Shown here: piece after piece, positions 16,020-24,606 of the stretch
Layout: each line of letters starts with the position of its first letter
Numbering within the stretch: position 1 is the stretch's first letter
Assembly: GCA_965197575.1 (NCBI GenBank)
Contig: OZ240214.1
Coordinates: 682,001 to 746,000, forward strand
Direction: 5' to 3'
DNA length: 64,000 nt
Source of the DNA: VXOI01 sp965197575
Lineage (GTDB): Bacteria > Chloroflexota > Dehalococcoidia > Lucifugimonadales > UBA3495
The notes under the pieces: model-generated
What the model was told of the DNA's origin: nothing
The model's input: only the letters and a program-made list of their open reading frames with translations
Database searches by the model: none
Translations under genes and position numbers: made by a program

Positions 16020-16910
16020 CTATATCAGGCCATGCGACCGCATCAGAGACTGAGTCGTCGAGCCGATATCGGCGGGGGTAGGGATAATGGCCGCGCCGGC
16101 CTCGCGGAGCGCCTTGACCTTCGCCTCGGCTGTGGCGCTCTCGCCGGTGATGATCGCCCCGGCGTGGCCCATCCGTTTCCCGGGAGGGGCCGACGCGCCG
16201 ACGATCAGCGCGGCGATGGGCTTGGAGAAGCCACTGGCGATGAACGCGGCTGCGTCCTGCTCCATACTGCCGCCGATCTCACCAATCAGCACCACCGCGT
16301 CGGTGCCGTCGTCATCGTCGAACAGCTTGAGCACTTCCACGAAACTCGTCCCGATGATCGGGTCGCCGCCGATGCCGACGCAGGTCGACTGGCCGAGGCC
16401 CAGTCCGGTCAGTTGGCCCACCGCCTCATAGGTAAGAGTGCCGCTGCGGGAAACGATGCCCACCCTGCCCGGCAGGTGGATCGCGCCCGGCATGATGCCC
16501 ACCTTGCAGCGCGCCCCGGGGTTGATCAACCCCGGACAGTTGGGCCCGATCAGCCGGACCGGACGGTGTTCAAGGTACCGAGCGACCTTTACCATGTCGA
16601 AGGCCGGAACTCCCTCGGTGATGCAGGCAATGAGCGGAATACCGGCGTCGGCCGACTCGACGATGGCGTCGACGGCGAAGGGAGGGGGCACGAAGATTAG
16701 CGCCATGTTCGCGTCCGTCTCGGCTACGGCTTGCTCCACCGAGTCGAAGACGGGCACTTTGTCCTCGAAAAGCTGGCCGCCCCGCCCCGGAGTCACCCCG
16801 GACACCACGTTGGTGCCATAGGCGATGCAATTACGGGCGTGGAAACTCCCCTCCCGCCCGGTGATTCCTTGGACCATAACTCTGGAATTTTCGTCTACCA
16901 GTACGCCCAT
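16020..16910 (-). CDS. sucD: Succinate-CoA ligase alpha subunit (SucD)
   Basis: A 296-residue subunit of succinyl-CoA synthetase. CoA-binding features include 'VQGITGREGSFHARNCIAYG' and 'GVTPGRGG'. 'GPNCPGLINPG' and the active-site His in 'RMGHAGAIITGE', which carries the phosphate intermediate, are also present. With SucC it couples succinyl-CoA cleavage to NDP phosphorylation in the TCA cycle, or runs in reverse. It starts 44 bp after the sucC stop, the usual order, and forms one operon with it. With korAB and the mutase it makes succinyl-CoA a visible metabolic hub in this window. Confidence 0.95.
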   Translation of the reverse strand: MGVLVDENSRVMVQGITGREGSFHARNCIAYGTNVVSGVTPGRGGQLFEDKVPVFDSVEQAVAETDANMALIFVPPPFAVDAIVESADAGIPLIACITEGVPAFDMVKVARYLEHRPVRLIGPNCPGLINPGARCKVGIMPGAIHLPGRVGIVSRSGTLTYEAVGQLTGLGLGQSTCVGIGGDPIIGTSFVEVLKLFDDDDGTDAVVLIGEIGGSMEQDAAAFIASGFSKPIAALIVGASAPPGKRMGHAGAIITGESATAEAKVKALREAGAAIIPTPADIGSTTQSLMRSHGLI

Positions 16911-16954
16911 GCCGGGTCAACTCCAACCGGATTGGCGGGGACGGCCCAAGGCCG

Positions 16955-18100
16955 CTACCCGGCCTGCTTGATGGCTTCCGCCGCTTCGCTCAACGTCTCG
17001 GCGAAGACTACGCCTAGCCCCGAGTCTCTCAGGATTTGCTTGCCCTCGTCGACGTTGGTGCCCAGCATCCGCACCACCAGAGGCAGGTTGGAGCCGGTCT
17101 GCTGGTAGGCCAGAACGATACCGCGGGCCGCGATGTCGCACCGCAGGATGCCGCCGAAGATGTTGACCAGCACCCGCCGCACCTTTCCGTCGGACAGGAT
17201 GATGCGCACGGCGCTGGCCACCTTTTCGTCGGTGGCCCCGCCGCCCACGTCCAGGAAGTTGGCGGGCGCTGCGCCGGCGGCGGAGGTGACGTCCAAGGTG
17301 GCCATCGCCAGCCCGGCCCCGTTGACCAAGCAACCCACGTCGCCGTCGAGGTTGACGTAGGCGATGTCCAGGTCGGTCGCTTGCGCTTCCAGCTCATCTT
17401 CCTGGGTCTCGTCCCGCAGCTCCCGCAGATCGGAGTGGCGGAACATGGAATCGTCGTCAAGGTTGATCTTGGCGTCCAACGCTACAACCTGGCCGTCTCC
17501 GGTCACGATGAGCGGGTTCACCTCTACCAGGGTGCAGTCGTTTTCCACGAATAACTGATACAGAGAACCTAGCACTCGGCCGGCCGGCCCCGCCTCCAAG
17601 CCCAAGCGGCTGGCGATGCGGCGGGCCTGGAAAGGCATCAGCCCCAGCACCGGGTCGATGGGCTCGGCGTGGATGTTGTCCGGGTCGGTGGCGGCGACCT
17701 CTTCGATGTCCATCCCGCCCGAGGCGCTGACCAGCATCACCGGGCGCCGCTCCACCCGGTCCACGGTCAAGGCCACGTACATTTCCCGGCCGATGTCGGC
17801 CAATTCCTCCACCAACACTTGATGGACCGGCACTCCCTCCGGCCCGGTCTGGTTGGTGACCAGGTTGTTCGCCAGCATGGCTTGGGCCGTGGTCTCGGCT
17901 TCTTCCGGCGAGCGCACCACTTTGACGCCGCCCGACTTGCCCCGTCCGCCGGCGTGGACCTGGGCCTTCAATACCGCGCTGCCGCCCAGGGACTCGGTGG
18001 CTTGCCGCGCTTCCTCGGGGCTGGCGGCCACCACTCCACCCGGCACGGGGATGCCGTAGCGAGCGAATATCGCTTTGGCCTGATACTCGTGAATCTTCAT
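16955..18100 (-). CDS. sucC: Succinate-CoA ligase beta subunit (SucC)
   Basis: A 381-residue ATP-grasp subunit beginning 'MKIHEYQAKAIFARYGIPVP', with 'VLKAQVHAGGRGKSGGVKV' for nucleotide binding, 'LVEVNPLIVTGDG' for metal binding and 'FLDVGGGAT' in the C-terminal CoA-ligase domain. It provides the nucleotide and succinate sites. The ATG at 18100 matches the family start; an open extension to 18154 adds 18 unrelated residues. Its promoter lies so close that the mRNA would begin at or next to the ATG, and no Shine-Dalgarno site is visible, consistent with leaderless translation. It is transcribed divergently from the aldolase gene. Confidence 0.95.
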   Translation of the reverse strand: MKIHEYQAKAIFARYGIPVPGGVVAASPEEARQATESLGGSAVLKAQVHAGGRGKSGGVKVVRSPEEAETTAQAMLANNLVTNQTGPEGVPVHQVLVEELADIGREMYVALTVDRVERRPVMLVSASGGMDIEEVAATDPDNIHAEPIDPVLGLMPFQARRIASRLGLEAGPAGRVLGSLYQLFVENDCTLVEVNPLIVTGDGQVVALDAKINLDDDSMFRHSDLRELRDETQEDELEAQATDLDIAYVNLDGDVGCLVNGAGLAMATLDVTSAAGAAPANFLDVGGGATDEKVASAVRIILSDGKVRRVLVNIFGGILRCDIAARGIVLAYQQTGSNLPLVVRMLGTNVDEGKQILRDSGLGVVFAETLSEAAEAIKQAG

Positions 18101-18106
18101 GCTCAG

Positions 18107-18135
18107 AATGTAGGCGATTTTCTCTTTGGCGTCAA
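18107..18135 (-). promoter_or_regulatory. Promoter of sucCD, apparently leaderless
   Basis: On the minus strand TTGACG (18130-18135) is followed after 17 bp by TACATT (18107-18112). The sucC ATG at 18100 begins seven bases after the -10 box, so the predicted transcript would start at the start codon. Confidence 0.6.
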
Positions 18136-18249
18136 CGCGAAGTCTCGGACACACGGGAGCGGGTTAGGGTATACAATTCCGGGGTGAGCGAGGCGTCGTC
18201 CCGTTTCGCGCGGGATGGGCGGCAAGATACTATACCGGCGGGAGGCGAT

Positions 18250-19104
18250 ATGGTCCGCTACAACAAAGCTATCGATCTTTTGGAACAAGGCAAACCGGTA
18301 TTCTGCTCCGGACTGGTCTGGAACGGCAACCTGGACGACCTGGCCTTCGTAGCCGATGCGGACTACGACATGGTCATCATCGAAATGGAGCATCAGGGGT
18401 TCGACTTCACCACGCTGCGCACGTCCTTGCAGTACCTGTTGTCCAGGAAGCGCATCGTCGGCAACAGCTCGATGCAGGCCGACCCGGTGCCGATGGTGCG
18501 GATACCGCCCAACTTCCGGGAACGCAACCAGTGGGTGCTCAAGCAGGCGCTGGACACCGGCGTGTACGGCTTGGTGCTGCCCCACTTGAACACGGTGGAG
18601 GATGCCCAGGCGGCGGTGATCGCGGCCCGCTATCCACAGGTGCCCGGTGTGGCCGACTTCGAGCCCGAGGGGGAGCGGGGCTGGTGGGCCCGGATCGCTC
18701 CCCGCTACTGGGGCTTGGGGGCGGCGGAGTACTACGATGCCGCCGACCTGTGGCCTCTGGACCCCGACGGCAACATGCTGCTGATGGGCATCATCGAGGA
18801 ACCGCACGGGGTGGAGAACGTCCGCAACATCCTGCGGGAGGTCAAGGGCATCGGCGCCATCTGGGCCGGACCCGGCGATATGTCGGTGGCCATGGGCCAC
18901 AAGGGGAACGCCGGCCATCCCGACGTGCAGGCGAACCTGCTGAAAATTCTGGAAGCCTGCAAGGAATTCGACGTGCCCTGCGCCACCGGGGCCACGGCGG
19001 CCGAAGTACCGATGCGCCTGGAGCAGGGCTTCCGCATCATCATCACGTCGCCGGAAAAGACGACGGCCGGCCTCGACGAAGGCCGTCGCATCGCCGGACG
19101 TTAA
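18250..19104 (+). CDS. HpcH/HpaI-family aldolase
   Basis: A 284-residue member of the HpcH/HpaI aldolase (citrate-lyase-like) TIM-barrel family. The metal and phosphate-type motifs are visible: 'VIIEMEHQGFDF', 'VPMVRIPP', 'GLVLPHLNTVEDA', 'GIIEEPHGVENV' with the metal-binding Glu, and 'AIWAGPGDMSVAMG' with the metal-binding Asp. Members cleave 4-hydroxy-2-oxoacids to pyruvate and an aldehyde. The ATG at 18250 follows GGGAGG; a GTG at 18184 lies seven bases after a TACAAT box and would be a leaderless alternative start. It is divergent from sucC and followed by a cluster of palindromic repeats. Confidence 0.88.
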   Translation: MVRYNKAIDLLEQGKPVFCSGLVWNGNLDDLAFVADADYDMVIIEMEHQGFDFTTLRTSLQYLLSRKRIVGNSSMQADPVPMVRIPPNFRERNQWVLKQALDTGVYGLVLPHLNTVEDAQAAVIAARYPQVPGVADFEPEGERGWWARIAPRYWGLGAAEYYDAADLWPLDPDGNMLLMGIIEEPHGVENVRNILREVKGIGAIWAGPGDMSVAMGHKGNAGHPDVQANLLKILEACKEFDVPCATGATAAEVPMRLEQGFRIIITSPEKTTAGLDEGRRIAGR

Positions 19105-19123
19105 GGCGAGTGTCTAAAAAGTT

Positions 19124-19258
19124 CCCTCTCTCCGCGGGAAAGGGATAGGGTGAGGGACGTATATGTTGCCAAGCATTTCACCCTATCCCCAACCCTCTCC
19201 CTCAGGGAGAGGGAGTAAAATGTCCCCTCTCCAGCGTGGAGAGGGCTATGGTGTGGGA
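19124..19258. repeat. Cluster of three palindromic intergenic repeats
   Basis: Three copies of the unit seen at 9373 lie between the aldolase and hflC genes: 19124-19156 (forward), 19179-19213 (inverted) and 19224-19258 (forward). Each has a CCCTCTCC-type arm, a short loop, the complementary arm and a flanking AGGGTGAGGG-like tail. The first two face each other and could form one larger hairpin. Confidence 0.8.
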
Positions 19259-19267
19259 CCGCCCGGC

Positions 19268-20263
19268 TTAATTGCCCGCTGGCGTCATGGTTCTCGACGC
19301 GGAATCGCCGGCGCCGGGGTCGATCTGGAAGCTCTGCAAGTACCTGAACAGCGGCGAGTCCGACGACAGGATCATGGTCGAGTTCTGGCTCAGGAACTGC
19401 CGGTAGGCGTCCAGGCTGCGGCGGAAGGCGAAGAAGTCGGGGTCCTGGTTCAGCGCGTCGGCTAGAATCGAGATGGCCTGGGCTTCGCCTTCACCGCGAA
19501 GGCGGTCGGCGTCCCGGTCGGCCTCGGCCAGGATCACTTCGACTTCGCGGTCGGCGGCAGCCCGCCGCCCCCGGGACTCTTCTTCACCCTCGGCGCGCAA
19601 CCGGCGGGCGATCTTCTCGCGGTCGGAGCGCATCCGCTCGAAGATCCGGCCGGCCACTTCCGCCGGGAAGTCGGCCCGCTTGATCCGGATGTCGATCATA
19701 TCGACGCCGAAGGGTGGGTCTTCCGTGGCCAGGTCGGCCTGCACCGCGACCAAGACCTTGTCCAGTATCTCGGTCCGGGTGTTGGTGGGGCGGACTAATG
19801 AGTTGCCTTCGGCGTCGGTGATGGGGTTGCCCTCCGAGTCCAACTCGACGTCGCCGCCGATGATTTCCTCGCGGCTGCGTTCGGCCACTTCCGCCCTCAA
19901 GGATGCGTTGATCCTCTGTCCCAGAATCCTTCTGGCGTTGTCTTCGTTGTTGAGGGTCTGCAGGAATTCCCGTGGATTGGTGATCCGGTAGCGGGCGTAA
20001 ACGTCGATTTCCAGGATGTTGACGTCCCGGTCGAGGAACCGGGCCACCGGGGCATCGATTCGTAGCACCCGCCGGTCGTAGCTCGTAACCCGGTCAACTC
20101 CGAAGGGAGCCTTAACGTACAGCCCCGATTCCGTCCGAACGTCACGCACCTCACCGAACCGGGTGATTACGGCCTGTTCGGTCTCGTCCACCACGTAGAG
20201 GCTGGTGGTGATGGTGATAATAGCGATGATCACGACTACCGCTGCAATGATCAGGTTTCTCAT
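19268..20263 (-). CDS. hflC: SPFH/band 7 protein HflC
   Basis: A 331-residue SPFH-domain protein with a single N-terminal membrane helix (residues 3-24). It continues with 'VVDETEQAVITRFGEV', 'YDRRVLRIDAP', 'INASLRAEVAERSREEI', 'VDMIDIRIKRADFP' and a long Arg/Glu-rich coiled coil with 'RGRRAAADREVEVILAEADRDADRLRGEGEAQAISILADA' (given in family-typical order, rich in RAEGE units). HflC pairs with HflK in a large ring that surrounds and modulates FtsH. It follows hflK by 59 bp on the same strand. AAGGGG precedes the ATG. The length matches the family and no insertion is seen here, unlike HflK. Confidence 0.92.
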   Translation of the reverse strand: MRNLIIAAVVVIIAIITITTSLYVVDETEQAVITRFGEVRDVRTESGLYVKAPFGVDRVTSYDRRVLRIDAPVARFLDRDVNILEIDVYARYRITNPREFLQTLNNEDNARRILGQRINASLRAEVAERSREEIIGGDVELDSEGNPITDAEGNSLVRPTNTRTEILDKVLVAVQADLATEDPPFGVDMIDIRIKRADFPAEVAGRIFERMRSDREKIARRLRAEGEEESRGRRAAADREVEVILAEADRDADRLRGEGEAQAISILADALNQDPDFFAFRRSLDAYRQFLSQNSTMILSSDSPLFRYLQSFQIDPGAGDSASRTMTPAGN

Positions 20264-20322
20264 TGAGACCCCTTTTTCTCGTTATTCCAGGGCCGGGTTA
20301 TTCCCCCTGGCTTGGCGGGATT

Positions 20323-21987
20323 CTACGGGCTGGGGCTTGGCCCCACCGGCACCGGCAGGATACCCTGCTGAATCCCCGGTATCAAGACCGCTTCAACTTC
20401 CGGGGACAGGATGGTTATGCTGATGCCGGGAAGTATCTCTTCCATGGCTTCCAGGAAGAGACGTTCTTGGGTTACGATCCTGGTCGCGGGCACCGAGGCG
20501 TCCTGCCGGTTGATGTATTGCACTGAATAAAGGGCGCCGGCCTCCAGGTCCGCTCCCGCTTCCACGCCCAGGGTCAAGATGTTCGTGCCCACGTCAAAGC
20601 CGGCTACGAACAGGCCGTCCGGCCCGTCCACGACCTGGATGTCGGTGGCGGTTACGTCGGTGCCGGGGTCTGAGTCGCGGTCCAAGACACGGTTGCTCAA
20701 CCGGACGCTGAAGGGCCCGGAGCCGACGAACTGGGGGACCACCAGGTTTTCGTTCCCCAGGTAGGCTATTGAGAAACTTTCGCCAATGTCAGGCTCATTG
20801 TCCCGGCCCGCTACCGAAACCGAGAAATCGCAGGTCTGGGTCGCCCCGGTCTCCGCAACCGCCCGGTCGGTGAAGTCGCAATCGGGAGCGCCGATGACAG
20901 TAACTCCCGATACCAGGATGTCGTACCCGTCGCTGGAGCGAGGCCCGGCGATCACCTGAACGTCGGAAAGGCCGATGCCGGTGGTCGGGTCTTGGTCGCC
21001 GTCGGCGTCGTCGGTATCTTGAAGGACGTTGGTCAACTTTACCGACCGGTCGTTGTACTCGCTGAGGATCGAAAGGAATTGGTCGGATTCACCCTGGGCC
21101 CTTTCGATCCTGGCCCGTTTGAACGCTTCGGCCGGCTGGATTATCTGCTCCGCCTGACCGCGCGCCTCCGGGATTCTCTGGTTTTCGTAGGCTTGGGCCT
21201 GGTTGATTGCGGTTACCTTGTCTTGCCTGGCGTTGAGCACGTCGTTGAAGGCAGCGCGGACGTCCTCCGGCGCTTCCACCTTCTGCAACTCCACAGACAA
21301 GATGTTGATACCGGTGGCGTAGCTATCGAGAATTTCCTGAAGCTTGTCTTGGGTGGCGTTTTCCAGAGCAACGCGCTCTTCGGCCAGCACCTCGGCGATG
21401 GACCTCTGCCCGACCACCAAGCGGAGCGCCGCCTCGGTGGCGTCTTTCAGGGTGAGGCCGTCAGGGCGGCCAGCTTCGATTTGTCTTTGAGGCCCGGCAT
21501 CCTCGCCTGGGTCATTGACCCGGAAGAGGAAGCTGTTCAGGTCTTTGATGTCGTATTGGACCACCAATTGCACGTCGATAATATTCAGGTCGCCGCTGAT
21601 CATCTGAGCTTCGTTGGGGATGGTCTGCTCGGCTACTTCTGTCCCGGTGCGGAAGCCCAGTTCCAGGCGGCGGGGCAGGTCGGTCCGGACCACGTCGCGC
21701 TTTCCGACGGGAGATGGCCACCACCAGTGGAGGCCGGTCTCGGATACTGGAGGCGATTGGGCCGCGCCAAAGAGCCGCAGCGCCGCTTTTTCACCGGGAC
21801 TGACGGTATAGATGCCGGTGCCCGCCCAGATGACGACGATTACGCCGACGATCAACACGACCGCCAGCCCCACTCCGCCGCCGCCCAAGCGTCGGGAGAT
21901 GCTGGCCAGGGTGGAGCGCAGTTGCCCCAATATCTGGTCGAGATTCATTTCAGGAGGTCTGGGACCGCCGCCACCGGGTTGGTACAT
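20323..21987 (-). CDS. hflK: SPFH/band 7 protein HflK with a large C-terminal insertion
   Basis: A 554-residue HflK homologue, well above the usual length of about 350-420. Gly/Pro-rich N-terminus, one membrane helix (residues 40-59), then 'TVSPGEKAALRLFG', 'GLHWWWPSP', 'YDIKDLNSFLFRV' and the SPFH/coiled-coil region. The coiled coil ('RIERAQGESDQFLSILSEYND') is interrupted near residue 312 by about 187 residues before resuming at 'ATRIVTQERLFLEAMEEIL'. The insertion contains two related beta-rich repeats (residues 314-418 and 426-500) with acidic Asp/Gly/Thr loops. HflK with HflC regulates FtsH; in this topology the insertion would be extracytoplasmic. AAAGGA lies ten bases before the ATG. 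Confidence 0.9.
   Translation of the reverse strand: MYQPGGGGPRPPEMNLDQILGQLRSTLASISRRLGGGGVGLAVVLIVGVIVVIWAGTGIYTVSPGEKAALRLFGAAQSPPVSETGLHWWWPSPVGKRDVVRTDLPRRLELGFRTGTEVAEQTIPNEAQMISGDLNIIDVQLVVQYDIKDLNSFLFRVNDPGEDAGPQRQIEAGRPDGLTLKDATEAALRLVVGQRSIAEVLAEERVALENATQDKLQEILDSYATGINILSVELQKVEAPEDVRAAFNDVLNARQDKVTAINQAQAYENQRIPEARGQAEQIIQPAEAFKRARIERAQGESDQFLSILSEYNDRSVKLTNVLQDTDDADGDQDPTTGIGLSDVQVIAGPRSSDGYDILVSGVTVIGAPDCDFTDRAVAETGATQTCDFSVSVAGRDNEPDIGESFSIAYLGNENLVVPQFVGSGPFSVRLSNRVLDRDSDPGTDVTATDIQVVDGPDGLFVAGFDVGTNILTLGVEAGADLEAGALYSVQYINRQDASVPATRIVTQERLFLEAMEEILPGISITILSPEVEAVLIPGIQQGILPVPVGPSPSP
20491..21051 (-). other. Duplicated beta-rich insertion within hflK
   Basis: This in-frame segment encodes HflK residues about 313-499. 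Unit 1 (21048-20734) and unit 2 (20712-20488) share an ordered set of matches: 'VKLTNV' with 'VRLSNR', 'LSDVQVIAGP' with 'ATDIQVVDGP', and 'FSIAYLGNENLVVP' with 'YSVQYINRQDASVP'. It looks like two tandem Ig-like or Ca-binding-type beta domains, but no known family is recognised. Confidence 0.75.
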
Positions 21988-22228
21988 ATTCGATAAATCC
22001 TTTTCCCGCGCGGCCTAGACGGCCGGCGGAGTCTGTTTGCCTGTCCGGGGTTGCGCTGGATTCGATTCTAACATTAGCCGGTTGCCGCAACCACATCCAA
22101 CATTAGCTGGTTCAGGGTCTTTCGATTGCCGCAACCGGAGGGCGGGGGGCCGGTATGCCGGTTATAATGCCCTTGCCGTTTACGGCGATACGAACGCCCC
22201 CACGGGCGTCCGAGGAATGGAGGAGCGG

Positions 22229-22510
22229 ATGGCGGCTGCCGGGCTCGAAGTAAAACCAAGTCAAGACATGACCAGAATTCAGGCGGTCTGCGAACACCAG
22301 CAAGGGCTGATTTACGTGGTGCCCGCCGAGCGGAGTTGGGTGTGCTCCCAAGAGTACCTGTCGGCCCACGCGCTGGCCGGGTTCTTCCGGGAGTTGGTTG
22401 CCCTGAAAGACCCGGCAGTCGAGTCGCTGATGCGGCAGTGGGGCTTGTACTACCGCCAACTCCCGGCCATCCAGGAAAACGCGGACGAGACGGAAGGGAA
22501 CTCCGCCTAG
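22229..22510 (+). CDS. Small hypothetical protein
   Basis: A 93-residue soluble protein of unknown function. It has a beta-strand-like 'GLIYVVPAERSWVC' followed by two helices ('AHALAGFFRELVALKD' and 'VESLMRQWGLYYRQL') and a charged tail. No signal peptide, metal motif or known family is seen. The ATG at 22229 is preferred because GGAGG lies five bases upstream; an in-frame ATG at 22217 is an alternative. A TATAAT box at 22163-22168 may serve as its promoter. Its stop codon overlaps that of ftsH on the opposite strand. It is the only plus-strand gene between the aldolase and the rhodanese, so it has its own transcript. Confidence 0.6.
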   Translation: MAAAGLEVKPSQDMTRIQAVCEHQQGLIYVVPAERSWVCSQEYLSAHALAGFFRELVALKDPAVESLMRQWGLYYRQLPAIQENADETEGNSA

Positions 22511-24453
22511 CCGTCTCGGTCCAACGTGGATGACAGGCTGGGGGCAGGCTGAATCGTCGGTTGCGGGTGCGGCGCAGAGTAGGGCGAGGGTTCCGGCGGT
22601 GCGGCCGGGGTTCCCGGCTCGACCCCCAGCCCAAGGTCCTGGTTGAACAGGCGGTTCAGCGATTCGCCCGAAACCGTTTCATGTTCGATCAGGTACTCGG
22701 CCAGCCGAACCAGCTTCGGCTTGTGGTTTATGAGCAGGTCTTCAGCCTGGTGGTAGGCGTGGTTGATCAGCGCCTTAACTTCCTCGTCGATCTCCTCGGC
22801 GACCTTATCGCCGTAGTCCCTCTCCTCGCTGAGCTCCCGGCCCAGGAAAATCATTTCCTCGCGTTTACCGAAAGTGCGAGGTCCCAGCCCTTCGCTCATT
22901 CCGTACCGCTTGATCATGCCCAGTGCGATCTTGGTGGCGCGTTCGATGTCGTTGCTGGCGCCGGTGGTCACTTCGTCGAAGATCAATATTTCGGCCACCC
23001 GTCCGCCCATTGTGACCGACAGCATGTCGCGGAACTGGTTCTTGGTCCACAGGTAGCGGTCCTCCTCGGGGATCAGCGAAGTGTGGCCGCCCATCGACCC
23101 CCTGGATACGATGGAAATCTTGTGTACCCGGTCGGCGTGAGGTAGGACCCAAGCGACCAGAGCGTGGCCCGCCTCATGGTATGCGGTCATCTCCTTCTCG
23201 CGCGGGTTGATCAGCCTGCTCTTGCGCTCGGGTCCGGCGATGATGCGGTCTACCGCCTCCTCGAACTCCGACATGAAGATGGACTTCTTGCTTTGCCGGG
23301 CCGCGAGGATGGCTGCTTCGTTGACCAGATTCGACAGGTCGGCGCCGCTGAAGCCCGGGGTTTCCTTGGCCACTGTGTCCAGTTGGACCTCCGGGGCCAA
23401 CGGCTTGCCGGCCGCGTGTACCTTGAGGATGGCCTTGCGCCCCTCGATGTCGGGCAGGTCCAGGGTCACGCGACGGTCGAACCTTCCGGGCCGCAACAGG
23501 GCCGGGTCCAGAATGTCGGGGCGGTTGGTGGCGGCAGTGACGATGATGTTGGTGTTGGTCTCGAAGCCGTCCATCTCAACCAAAATCTGGTTCAGGGTCT
23601 GTTCTCGCTCGTCGTGACCGCCGCCCAAGCCCGCGCCCCGGTGGCGGCCCACGGCGTCGATCTCGTCTACGAACACGATGCAGGGCGCGTTGCGCTTGGC
23701 TTGATCGAACAGGTCGCGAACGCGCGCCGCCCCGACGCCGACGAACATTTCGACGAACTCGGAGCCGCTGATGTGGAAGAACGGAACGCCGGCCTCCCCG
23801 GCCACCGCCCGAGCAAGCAGGGTCTTCCCCGTTCCCGGCGGGCCGACCAGCAGGACGCCTTTGGGTATCCGGGCTCCAAGGGAGAGGAACCGCTCCGGGA
23901 ATTTGAGAAACTCGACAACTTCTTGAAGCTCCGCCTTGGCCTCTTCTACACCGGCGACGTCGGAGAACGTGACAGTGGGGCGGTTGAAGGGCATCATGCG
24001 GGCCCGGCTGCGGCCAAAGCTCAGCGTTTGGTTGTTGCTGCCTTGGGCTTGGCGCATCATAAACAGGATGAGCCCGCCGAAGAAGATCAGGGGGAGGAAG
24101 TTGAGCAACAGCCCGAAGAAGCTGCTCAGCCCGCTCGATCCCTTGTTGGTGATCTGAACGCCAATCGGGGTGCCCAGTTCGACGCCGTTCTCCTTGAGCA
24201 AGGTCTCGATGTCCGTGTTGTTGCCGGTCCGGCTGGTGAACCGCTCCCCCTCCCCCTTGGGGTATACGGTCAGCTTCTTGCCGTCGGCGACGATCTCTTG
24301 GATTTCGCCGTTCTTGGCCATGCCGATGACCGTGGTGATAGGCACGTCGTTATTGCCGCCCAGACCGGGCAATAGCGTGTAGAAGATCACGATCACGCCG
24401 ATGATGATCATAAGGTATACGAAGCTATTGCGGAGCCAGCGGCTATTTCCCAT
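22507..24453 (-). CDS. ftsH: ATP-dependent zinc metalloprotease FtsH
   Basis: A 648-residue membrane AAA protease. Two N-terminal membrane helices flank an extracytoplasmic domain. The AAA module has Walker A 'GPPGTGKT', Walker B 'CIVFVDEIDAVG' and the second region of homology 'ATNRPDILDPALLRPGRFDR'. The M41 protease domain has the zinc site 'HEAGH' and the downstream third-ligand region 'VTTGASNDI'. The C-terminal tail is Pro-rich. FtsH degrades misassembled membrane proteins and some regulators, controlled by HflK/HflC encoded just downstream on the same strand (separate because of the intervening plus-strand gene). The ATG at 24453 follows AGAGGGA; an in-frame codon at 24483 lies upstream of that site. 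Confidence 0.96.
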   Translation of the reverse strand: MGNSRWLRNSFVYLMIIIGVIVIFYTLLPGLGGNNDVPITTVIGMAKNGEIQEIVADGKKLTVYPKGEGERFTSRTGNNTDIETLLKENGVELGTPIGVQITNKGSSGLSSFFGLLLNFLPLIFFGGLILFMMRQAQGSNNQTLSFGRSRARMMPFNRPTVTFSDVAGVEEAKAELQEVVEFLKFPERFLSLGARIPKGVLLVGPPGTGKTLLARAVAGEAGVPFFHISGSEFVEMFVGVGAARVRDLFDQAKRNAPCIVFVDEIDAVGRHRGAGLGGGHDEREQTLNQILVEMDGFETNTNIIVTAATNRPDILDPALLRPGRFDRRVTLDLPDIEGRKAILKVHAAGKPLAPEVQLDTVAKETPGFSGADLSNLVNEAAILAARQSKKSIFMSEFEEAVDRIIAGPERKSRLINPREKEMTAYHEAGHALVAWVLPHADRVHKISIVSRGSMGGHTSLIPEEDRYLWTKNQFRDMLSVTMGGRVAEILIFDEVTTGASNDIERATKIALGMIKRYGMSEGLGPRTFGKREEMIFLGRELSEERDYGDKVAEEIDEEVKALINHAYHQAEDLLINHKPKLVRLAEYLIEHETVSGESLNRLFNQDLGLGVEPGTPAAPPEPSPYSAPHPQPTIQPAPSLSSTLDRDG

Positions 24454-24507
24454 AAATCCCTCTTGGGTTTCCTTTGGACGCAATTCTACTTAGGAGTCGC
24501 TACTTCA

Positions 24508-24536
24508 ATACTATCGGAGCAGGCGTGAAATTGCAA
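24508..24536 (-). promoter_or_regulatory. Promoter of ftsH
   Basis: On the minus strand TTGCAA (24531-24536) is followed after 17 bp by TAGTAT (24508-24513). The transcript would start near 24501, about 48 bases before the ATG at 24453. Confidence 0.5.
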
Positions 24537-24606
24537 AAGGATGCGTTCGGTTGTCAGGGCCTTTTGGTTGTCACCTTGAGCGGGACGCTTTTCCCTCGCC
24601 CGATTC

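Noticed and set aside
22071..22136. Two partly similar stretches (ACATTAGC...GCCGCAACC) upstream of the small gene at 22229
   Set aside because: Similarity is short and interrupted; not enough to call a repeat element or attachment site.
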